From assembly GCA_002308135.1 (NCBI GenBank), contig DBVK01000031.1, positions 10,400 through 20,722 of the forward strand: a DNA stretch of 10,323 nt. Reading direction: 5' to 3'. The translations under genes and the position numbers were made by a program. Positions 1-6,757 of the stretch are shown one piece after another. The notes beneath the pieces were generated by a model, which saw only the letters and a program-made list of their open reading frames with translations, did no database searches and was not told the origin of the DNA. The first letter of the stretch is position 1. Each line of letters begins with the position of its first letter. The DNA is from Bacteroidales bacterium UBA1266 (GTDB lineage: Bacteria; Bacteroidota; Bacteroidia; Bacteroidales; WCHB1-69).

Positions 1-2504
1 AAATCTATGATTTTCTCCGCCTGCTTTTTGCAAGGGTTTCAACGGCTTATTCCTATGTGACCGGCGAACCCATGGTGCGCTATACCGAACACCGGATTGT
101 GGAGCTGGTGCAGCAGCAGTACGCCCATAAGAAAATACACATTCTCTCGCCTTTGGTAAGGGGGAGGAAGGGGCATTACCGCGAAGTGTTCCAGCAGATT
201 CTGAAATGGGGTTTTCTGCATGCCCGCATCGATGGCGAAGTGAAAGAGGTGCTGGTGCGCATGCAGGTGGACCGTTACAAGACCCACGACATTGAATTGG
301 TGGTGGATACCCTGGAAGTGCGGGAGGATAACGCCCAGCGCCTGGCCAAGTCCATACAGACGGCTCTGAAATACGGCAAAGGCATACTTATGGCGCTGCC
401 GGTGGACAGCGACCGTCCGAAAATCTACAGCCGCTACCTCATGTGTCCGACCACCGGCATTTCCTATCCGGAGCCGGAGGCCAACACCTTCTCCTTTAAT
501 TCGCCTTACGGCGCCTGTCCCCATTGCAACGGTTTGGGGCAGGTGATCGCCGCCGATATGGACAAGCTGGTGCCCGACGCCCGGAAAAGCATACGGGAGG
601 GCGGCTTGGCCCCCTTGGGGAAATACAAGTCCAACTGGATGTTCCACCAGCTGGAGCAAATCGCCAGCCAAAAGCGTTTTTCCCTGGACACGCCCATAGG
701 GGAGATACCGGAAGAAGCCTTGAACATCATGCTGTACGGTTCGGAGCAGCCGATGGCCGCCGGAGACCCGGAGGAAGAGGAGACAAGCCGCCATTACAGC
801 GGTTTCGAAGGCATTGTCAATTTCATACTCTCGCAGAATACCGAAGATGCGCCCGCCAACATCCGGAAATGGGCGCAGCAGTTTATGCATACCCAGCCGT
901 GTGACGTATGCCATGGCACCCGTCTCCGCAAGGAGGCGCTGTATTTCCGTATAGGGGGGAAATCCATTGCCGATCTGTCGGCCATGGATTTGGGGGAACT
1001 GTACGAATGGATGGGGCATGTCAATGCGTATCTGGACGATACCCAGCAGGTCATCGCCAAGGATATTGTCAAGGAAATCACCGGAAGGCTGGAACTGCTG
1101 CTATACCTGGGGATAGACTACCTTTGCCTTAACCGCTCCTCCCAGACCCTTTCGGGCGGTGAGGCGCAGCGCATACGCCTGGCGACGCAGATAGGCTCCC
1201 GTCTGGTGAATGTGCTGTACATTCTGGATGAGCCCAGTATAGGGCTGCACCAGCGGGACAACAACCGCCTGATTGCTTCCCTGCAGCGGCTGCGGGATGC
1301 GGGCAATTCGGTGATTGTGGTGGAGCATGACCTGGATACGATGAAGGCCGCTGATTTCATTGTGGACGTGGGGCCTGAAGCCGGTTTGCGTGGCGGTCAT
1401 GTCCTGGTGGCGGGATCGTATGCGGATTTGTTGGAATCCCATTCCCTGACAGCGGAATACCTGAAGGGGGAACGCCGCATTGAAGTCCCCGCCAAACGCC
1501 GCAGGGGGAGCGGGAATGCGCTGCTGCTGAAAGGAGCCTGTGGCAACAATCTGAAAAACATTAATGTGCGTTTCCCCTTGGGGACGCTCATCTGTGTGAC
1601 CGGGGTGTCGGGAAGCGGCAAATCCACCCTGATCAACGGGACCTTGTATCCCATCCTCAACCATGCGATTTACCATTCGGAGCAGCAGCCCTTGCCCTAT
1701 GCCTCCATCGAAGGCCTGGAGCATATAGACAAAGTCATTGAAATCAACCAGCAGCCCATAGGGCGTACGCCGCGTTCCAATCCGGCCACCTATATCGGGG
1801 TGTTTGACGATATACGGAAACTGTATGCCGCCCTGCCGGAAGCCAAAGTCCGCAATTATGCGGCAGGAAGGTTTTCCTTCAATGTCTCCGGCGGACGCTG
1901 CGAAACCTGCAAGGGTTCCGGCATGCGCACCATTGAAATGAATTTTCTGCCGGATGTGTACGTGCATTGCGAAACATGCAACGGCAAACGCTATAATCGC
2001 GAGACGCTGGAGGTCCGCTACAAAGGGAAATCCATCAGCGATGTGCTGAACATGAATGTGAACGAGGCTTTGCCCTTTTTTGAGGGCATTCCGTCCATCA
2101 CCCTCAAGCTGGCCACGCTGCAGAAGGTGGGCTTGGGTTACCTGAGCCTGGGCCAGCCGTCCACCACGCTCTCTGGCGGAGAGGCGCAGCGCATCAAGCT
2201 GGCCGCCGAGTTGAGCAGGAAAGACACTGGAAACACCTTTTACATTCTGGACGAGCCGACCACCGGGCTGCATTTCGAAGACATCCGCATACTGCTGAAT
2301 GTGCTGCAGCAATTGGTGTCCAAAGGGAATACCGTCTTGGTGGTGGAACACAACATGGATGTGATAAAGACCGCCGATTACCTGATTGACATGGGTATGG
2401 AGGGCGGTGTGCGCGGCGGGCAGCTTGTCGCCGAAGGGACACCTGAACAAGTGGTGCGCCGTGGGGTCGGGTACACGGCCCAATACCTCAAAGCCTATCT
2501 GTAA
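1..2504 (+). CDS. uvrA: UvrA, excinuclease ABC subunit A (5'-truncated by window)
   Basis: Damage-sensing ATPase of nucleotide excision repair. It works as a dimer with UvrB to find distorted DNA and is then released before UvrC cuts. The reading frame is open from base 3, where residues [11 protein letters not shown] match the early part of UvrA, so roughly the first 115 residues, including the first Walker A, lie upstream; the GTG at 57 is internal. Visible in order: zinc module around 444-527; insertion-domain region about 540-900; first ABC signature LSGGEAQ (1149-1169) and Walker B LYILDEPS (1215-1238); second Walker [10 protein letters not shown] (1602-1628); C-terminal zinc finger with four cysteines at 1899, 1908, 1968 and 1977; second signature LSGGEAQ (2169-2189) and Walker B YILDEPT (2241-2261). 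About 833 residues are present, consistent with a full protein near 950. Oddity: the first zinc module reads CPTT where a second Cys is expected. It is first in an apparent operon and ends 2 bp before the next start. Confidence 0.97.
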   Translation, partial: IYDFLRLLFARVSTAYSYVTGEPMVRYTEHRIVELVQQQYAHKKIHILSPLVRGRKGHYREVFQQILKWGFLHARIDGEVKEVLVRMQVDRYKTHDIELVVDTLEVREDNAQRLAKSIQTALKYGKGILMALPVDSDRPKIYSRYLMCPTTGISYPEPEANTFSFNSPYGACPHCNGLGQVIAADMDKLVPDARKSIREGGLAPLGKYKSNWMFHQLEQIASQKRFSLDTPIGEIPEEALNIMLYGSEQPMAAGDPEEEETSRHYSGFEGIVNFILSQNTEDAPANIRKWAQQFMHTQPCDVCHGTRLRKEALYFRIGGKSIADLSAMDLGELYEWMGHVNAYLDDTQQVIAKDIVKEITGRLELLLYLGIDYLCLNRSSQTLSGGEAQRIRLATQIGSRLVNVLYILDEPSIGLHQRDNNRLIASLQRLRDAGNSVIVVEHDLDTMKAADFIVDVGPEAGLRGGHVLVAGSYADLLESHSLTAEYLKGERRIEVPAKRRRGSGNALLLKGACGNNLKNINVRFPLGTLICVTGVSGSGKSTLINGTLYPILNHAIYHSEQQPLPYASIEGLEHIDKVIEINQQPIGRTPRSNPATYIGVFDDIRKLYAALPEAKVRNYAAGRFSFNVSGGRCETCKGSGMRTIEMNFLPDVYVHCETCNGKRYNRETLEVRYKGKSISDVLNMNVNEALPFFEGIPSITLKLATLQKVGLGYLSLGQPSTTLSGGEAQRIKLAAELSRKDTGNTFYILDEPTTGLHFEDIRILLNVLQQLVSKGNTVLVVEHNMDVIKTADYLIDMGMEGGVRGGQLVAEGTPEQVVRRGVGYTAQYLKAYL

Positions 2505-2506
2505 GC

Positions 2507-4351
2507 ATGAAGACCGTGGAATTGCTCAGTCCGGCGAAAGACAGCCGATGCGGTATAGAAGCCATACGCCATGGGGCGGACGCCGTCTACATAGGCGCGC
2601 CCCGTTTCAGTGCCAGAGCCGCTGCCGGAAACTCCTGGGAGTCCATAGCGGAGCTCTTGCGTTATGCCCATTTGTACAAGGCGAAAGTCCTGGTGGCGCT
2701 CAACACCTTGCTGCACGATGCCGAATTGGAGGAGGCGAGGCGGATGGTGGTGCGCTGTTATGAAATGGGGGTGGATGCGCTGATTGTCCAGGATATGGGG
2801 CTGCTTCGCATGGATTTGCCTCCCATTGCCTTGCATGCCAGTACCCAGACCGATAACCGCGACGCGGAAAAAGTGCGTTTCCTCTCCGATGTCGGATTCC
2901 GCCGCGTGGTGCTGGCGCGGGAGCTTTCGCTGGCGCAGATTGCCGCCATACACCAACAGACCGATGTGGAATTGGAGGTTTTTGTGCACGGTTCCTTATG
3001 TGTGAGTTACAGTGGGCAGTGCTATATGAGCCATGCTTCTTGCGGCCGTTCGGCCAATAGGGGGCAATGCGCCCAATACTGCCGCCTTCCGTATGATCTG
3101 CTGGATGCGGATCAGAACACCCTGTTGAGCGGCAAGCATTTGCTTTCGCTCAAGGACATGGACCGATCGGATGACCTGGCCGCGCTTTTGGATGCCGGTG
3201 TCACTTCGCTGAAGATTGAAGGCCGCCTGAAAGACGCGGATTATGTGAAAAACATCACCTTGTATTACCGCCGCCGGCTGGATGCCGTTTTGGAAGACCG
3301 TCCGGACGCGCAAAAGGCATCCTTCGGAAAAGTGTACGCGGATTTCATCCCCAATCCCAAGCGCACCTTCCATAGGGGGGCTACGGATTGTTTCCTGCAC
3401 GGGAAACGCACGCCCATGGCCAATTTCGACACACCCAAGTCCATGGGTGAGGAGGTGGCGGAGACGCTTGAGGCAAAATCCCGCGGCTTGCGTGTCCGTA
3501 TGCGTCAGGAAATACACAATGGCGATGGCTTGTGCTGTTTGAATGCGGAAGGCCGTCTGGTCGGATTCCGTGTGAACAAGGTGGAGAACGGATGGCTGCT
3601 GCTTACAGAAAACCCGCAGGGCATTTCGGCAGGCACGCTGCTTTACCGCAACGAGGACAGGGTGTTTGCCCGTCAGTTGCAAGGGGAGACCGCCCGCCGT
3701 CTGATTGGCTTGCATTGCTGTCTCTCCGAAACGCCTCAAGGTTTTTCCCTGCTTGTCACGGATGAGGAGGGCTGCTGTGTGCGAGTGGAGCGCGCGGCCG
3801 AAAAACGGGTGGCGGAAAAAGCGGCCATGGCGGAACAGCAGATACGCGGGCAGCTTTCCAAATGGGGAGGCACTTCTTTTGAGGTCCGAAGCTTGGCGCT
3901 TGAATGCTCCCAATCCTGGTTCATCCCTTCCTCGTTGCTGGCCGGTATGCGCCGGGAAGCGGCCTCTTTGCTGGAACAGCAGCGTGCGGCTTGGAGACCG
4001 GCGGATGTCATACGCACGGAAAAGCCGGTGCGCTATCCTTTACTTTCTGCGGAGGATAGCTTGGATTATACGGCCAATGTGTTGAACGGCAAAGCCCTGC
4101 AATTTTACCTTGACCACGGCGCCCGGCAAGTGGCACCGGCCTTGGAGTCCGGGAAGGCGTTGGCCGAAGGCGGCTCCAAAGCGCTGATGCGCTGCCGCTA
4201 TTGCCTGCGTGACGCCTTGTCCGCCTGCCCCAAGCGGCATCCGGAGAAGGCTTCGGCATACAAGGAACCCTTGTACTTGCGGCACGGCGCTTTCACCTAC
4301 CGCCTGCGTTTTGACTGCAACCAATGTGAAATGACAATAGAAAAAGCTTAA
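2507..4351 (+). CDS. U32 family protein, RlhA-like (23S rRNA C2501 hydroxylation type)
   Basis: 614 residues. Annotated in databases as a U32 'peptidase', but the closest characterised relative by recall is E. coli RlhA (YdcP), needed for 5-hydroxycytidine at 23S rRNA position 2501; its paralogue TrhP acts on tRNA wobble uridine. The N-terminal domain starts ELLSPAKDSRCGIEAIRHGA, followed by ADAVYIGAP, and the family signature VHGSLCVSYSGQCYMSH has Cys165 and Cys172. It continues into a Cys-rich segment (Cys179, 188, 192). A middle region resembling the DUF3656 domain follows. The C-terminus has CxxC at 563/566, Cys574 and CxxC at 604/607, matching the C-terminal cysteines of RlhA, but it stops soon after, so it is shorter than E. 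coli RlhA (653). The cysteines fit the reported dependence of this modification on iron-sulfur biogenesis. The ATG at 2507 gives the expected family N-terminus and lies 2 bp after uvrA, suggesting co-translation. The substrate is inferred, not shown. Confidence 0.88.
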   Translation: MKTVELLSPAKDSRCGIEAIRHGADAVYIGAPRFSARAAAGNSWESIAELLRYAHLYKAKVLVALNTLLHDAELEEARRMVVRCYEMGVDALIVQDMGLLRMDLPPIALHASTQTDNRDAEKVRFLSDVGFRRVVLARELSLAQIAAIHQQTDVELEVFVHGSLCVSYSGQCYMSHASCGRSANRGQCAQYCRLPYDLLDADQNTLLSGKHLLSLKDMDRSDDLAALLDAGVTSLKIEGRLKDADYVKNITLYYRRRLDAVLEDRPDAQKASFGKVYADFIPNPKRTFHRGATDCFLHGKRTPMANFDTPKSMGEEVAETLEAKSRGLRVRMRQEIHNGDGLCCLNAEGRLVGFRVNKVENGWLLLTENPQGISAGTLLYRNEDRVFARQLQGETARRLIGLHCCLSETPQGFSLLVTDEEGCCVRVERAAEKRVAEKAAMAEQQIRGQLSKWGGTSFEVRSLALECSQSWFIPSSLLAGMRREAASLLEQQRAAWRPADVIRTEKPVRYPLLSAEDSLDYTANVLNGKALQFYLDHGARQVAPALESGKALAEGGSKALMRCRYCLRDALSACPKRHPEKASAYKEPLYLRHGAFTYRLRFDCNQCEMTIEKA

Positions 4352-4362
4352 ATCTCCTGTTT

Positions 4363-5502
4363 ATGAAATGGAAAGAATCCGGAAACGGATGGAAAATCTA
4401 TCAGGTCACCATGCACCTGTTTGCGCTGACGGGCATAGCCATATGCGGCGCGTGGCTGCTGTATAAGCTGGGTGTCAGCAATAATGCGGGCATAGTGGAC
4501 CGAAACAACCGCTACCTTGCCGATTATCATGCCCGTGTGTCGGCGGATTCGGTGAAAGCCGCCGCTTTTGATGCGGAAAGCCAGCTTCGTTTGGCGGTGT
4601 TGGGCTGCTTGTACCCCCACAACGCCCGTCTCATCCGTGACGCCGCTTACCGTTGCGACGACCCGGAAATGCTGCGGCGGATGCTGTACACGGCTGGTAT
4701 GTACCTGCACGGGGACTCTGTGCCAACCGCCTACGAGTCGGTTATGGACGATATGGGGAAGCTGATGGCGCGGTACAAGCTTGAGCCGGAAGCTGAGCAC
4801 CTCATTCCCTGGATGAACGATTCGAACTGGGAAAAGCTCAAGGACGCCCTGGTGCGCGACAGTGCCGTTGTCTTTCGTGCGGCCGCCTTAACGGGAGTGG
4901 ATGCCCGCCTGATTGTAGGATGCACCGTAGGGGAGCAGGTCCGCTTGTTTCAAACAGCCCGTAAACGCGAATACCTCAAGCGTCACCTCGGACCGGTCGC
5001 TTTGACCGTGCAATCGCAATTTTCACTGGGGGTCAATGGTATAAAAGAGCAGACCGCCCTTAAGGTCGAACAGCATCTTCGGGATACGGCCTCCCTTTTC
5101 TATATGGGCGATGCCTATGCCCAGCTGCTGGATTACCCCGATACGCTGGAGGATGTGGTGCAAACCATGCGCATGGAGCGTTTCCTTAATGAGCGGGACC
5201 ATTTCTATTCCTACCTGTACACCGCCTGCATTCTGAAACAAATCATGTGGCAGTGGAAACGCAGCGGTTACGATATTTCCGACCGCCCTGACATTCTGTT
5301 CACCCTGTTCAATCTGGGATTCGGGGTATCCCGTCCGCACCCCGACCCCCAATGCGGAGGTTCCGTCATTGAGGTCAACGGCCGCCGCTACACTTTCGGC
5401 GTCATTGGCAACGACTTTTTCTATTCCGGAGAGCTGGACAAGGAATACCCTATAGGGAAACCGCTTTTTTATGAGATCCCCGAACCAACACAAGCATTAT
5501 GA
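4363..5502 (+). CDS. Membrane-anchored protein of unknown function, possible lysozyme-like fold
   Basis: 379 residues; I do not recognise the family with certainty. The N-terminus has a short basic tail and one hydrophobic span at about residues 13-36 (IYQVTMHLFALTGIAICGAW and onward) with no cleavage site, so it is probably a type II anchor with the rest in the periplasm. The middle resembles lytic-transglycosylase/lysozyme architecture: helix ALTGVDARLIVGCTVGEQ with Glu191 where the catalytic Glu of such folds would sit; then SQFSLGVNGIKEQTA (218-232), laid out like the S-x-x-GA-x-GLMQ-x-x-P-x-TA segment of GH23 enzymes; then ILFTLFNLGFG (311-321), like their YN-x-G segment. This is pattern resemblance only, and the enzymatic role is inference. 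The start is 11 bp after the U32 stop, and the TGA overlaps the next ATG by 4 bp, so it is probably made together with the transporter. The C-terminus (GGSVIEVNGRRYTFGVIGND) looks like a small beta element. It could instead be a non-catalytic structural protein. Confidence 0.8.
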   Translation: MKWKESGNGWKIYQVTMHLFALTGIAICGAWLLYKLGVSNNAGIVDRNNRYLADYHARVSADSVKAAAFDAESQLRLAVLGCLYPHNARLIRDAAYRCDDPEMLRRMLYTAGMYLHGDSVPTAYESVMDDMGKLMARYKLEPEAEHLIPWMNDSNWEKLKDALVRDSAVVFRAAALTGVDARLIVGCTVGEQVRLFQTARKREYLKRHLGPVALTVQSQFSLGVNGIKEQTALKVEQHLRDTASLFYMGDAYAQLLDYPDTLEDVVQTMRMERFLNERDHFYSYLYTACILKQIMWQWKRSGYDISDRPDILFTLFNLGFGVSRPHPDPQCGGSVIEVNGRRYTFGVIGNDFFYSGELDKEYPIGKPLFYEIPEPTQAL

Positions 5503-6716
5503 AAAAAAGTTTTAGACTGGGCTTGCTGCCCAAAGTGATTTTGGCCATTGCACTGGGGATTGGCTGCTCCTGTTTCTTTCCCATGTGGCTGATGCGTGTG
5601 TTTTTCACCTTTAACGACATTTTCTCCCATTTCCTGAACTTTTTCATTCCTTTTATCATCCTTGGCCTGGTCGCCCCCGGTATTGCCGAACTGGGGAACG
5701 GGGCAGGCAGGTTGTTGGGTGTCACCGCCTTGCTGGCCTATCTGTCAACGGTTCTGGCCGGCTTTTTCTCCTATGCCACCTGCGTGGGCGTTTTCCCTTC
5801 GTTTCTGCATGCCGGCATGTATGCGACTGAAGCGGCGGAAATGGGGAAGGAGGCTATTGCACCGTATTTCACCATTGAGATGCCGCCTGTCATGGAAGTG
5901 ATGTCCGCTCTGATACTTTCCTTTGTCCTGGGCTTGGGACTGTCGGCGGTGAAAGGCGGAACCTTTAAAAACCTGCTCTCGGAATTCCGGGAGGTTGTCA
6001 CCATGACCATTTCCAAAGTGGTGATTCCCTTGTTCCCGCTGTATATTTTCGGCATTTTCATGAAACTCTGCGCCGAGGGAGAAGTGGGGCATATACTGCA
6101 GGTTTTCCTCAAAGTGATTGTGGTCATTTTCGCCATCCATATTGTCTGGCTGCTATTCCAATTCATGGTCGCCGGCGCCGTGTCCCGTAAAAACCCTTTC
6201 CGCTGCTTGTGGAACATGCTTTCCGCCTATGTCACGGCCTTGGGCACCCAATCGTCGGCAGCCACCATTCCGGTGACGCTGGCACAGGCCAAAAAGAACG
6301 GCGTGAACGAAGGCATAGCGGATTTTGTCATTCCCTTGTGCGCCACCATCCATCTGGCCGGAAGCACGCTGAAAATCGTCGCCTGCGCCTATGCCATTGT
6401 GCTGATGGGCGGCCTTCACGGTGATGTGGGGACGTTCGCCGGCTTTATCCTCATGCTCGGGATTACTATGGTTGCCGCACCCGGTGTGCCAGGTGGCGCC
6501 ATCATGGCAGCCTTGGGACTGCTATCCTCCATGCTGGGCTTTGACGACACCCTGCTTGGTATGATGATCGCCTTGTATATCACGATGGACAGCTTCGGGA
6601 CGGCGTGCAATGTCACCGGGGACGGCGCCATCGCCCTGATAGTGGACAGCATCTACCGCAAGAAAGGTTCCGAGGGGGCAAAAAAGGAAGCGGCCGCGTC
6701 TGTCCCGAACGCATAG
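5499..6716 (+). CDS. Dicarboxylate/amino acid:cation symporter family (DAACS) transporter, divergent
   Basis: 405-residue inner-membrane carrier of the GltPh/DctA/SstT fold. Family landmarks: FLNFFIPFIILGLVAPGIAE (early membrane helices); hairpin 1 GTQSSAATIPVT (249-260); PLCATIHLAGST (279-290) at the position of the family PLGATINMDGT motif; hairpin 2 GVPGGAIM (329-336); and the substrate helix MDSFGTACNVTGD (363-375). Compared from memory with GltPh, Asp364 (=D394), Thr368 (=T398), Asn371 (=N401) and Asp375 (=D405) are kept. However, NMDGT has become HLAGS (285-289), losing N310 and D312 of the sodium sites, and the side-chain-carboxylate Arg397 is Gly367. The substrate is therefore probably not glutamate, aspartate or a C4-dicarboxylate, and cation coupling may differ; SstT (Ser/Thr) is a nearer analogue, since it also lacks the Asp. 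The ATGA overlap with the upstream gene implies translational coupling. Last gene of the run, convergent with the nuclease. Family certain, substrate unknown. Confidence 0.92.
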   Translation: MKKSFRLGLLPKVILAIALGIGCSCFFPMWLMRVFFTFNDIFSHFLNFFIPFIILGLVAPGIAELGNGAGRLLGVTALLAYLSTVLAGFFSYATCVGVFPSFLHAGMYATEAAEMGKEAIAPYFTIEMPPVMEVMSALILSFVLGLGLSAVKGGTFKNLLSEFREVVTMTISKVVIPLFPLYIFGIFMKLCAEGEVGHILQVFLKVIVVIFAIHIVWLLFQFMVAGAVSRKNPFRCLWNMLSAYVTALGTQSSAATIPVTLAQAKKNGVNEGIADFVIPLCATIHLAGSTLKIVACAYAIVLMGGLHGDVGTFAGFILMLGITMVAAPGVPGGAIMAALGLLSSMLGFDDTLLGMMIALYITMDSFGTACNVTGDGAIALIVDSIYRKKGSEGAKKEAAASVPNA

Positions 6717-6757
6717 CAGCCCGTTGCAACGTGGCGGATAAGGAAAGCAGGGTCGCT
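6717..6757. other. Convergent intergenic gap between transporter and nuclease genes
   Basis: 41 bp between two convergent stop codons. It contains the exact palindrome CGTTGCAACG (6723-6732) with no loop, and at its edge a 6 bp stem CGCTTT/AAAGCG (6754-6759 with 6766-6771) spanning the nuclease stop. Neither is followed by a T-tract on either strand, so I do not call an intrinsic terminator here. Confidence 0.5.

Noticed and set aside
39..1019. 326-residue open frame on the minus strand inside uvrA
   Set aside because: Antisense to a clearly conserved UvrA frame; no recognisable domain. Long antisense frames are expected in GC-rich coding sequence.
1101..2483. 460-residue open frame on the minus strand inside uvrA
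   Set aside because: Shadow of the UvrA frame. Its His-rich and Gln-rich composition reflects reverse reading of ordinary codons, with no promoter or family match.
2996..3913. 305-residue minus-strand open frame inside the U32 gene
   Set aside because: Overlaps conserved U32 sequence entirely and resembles no known protein.
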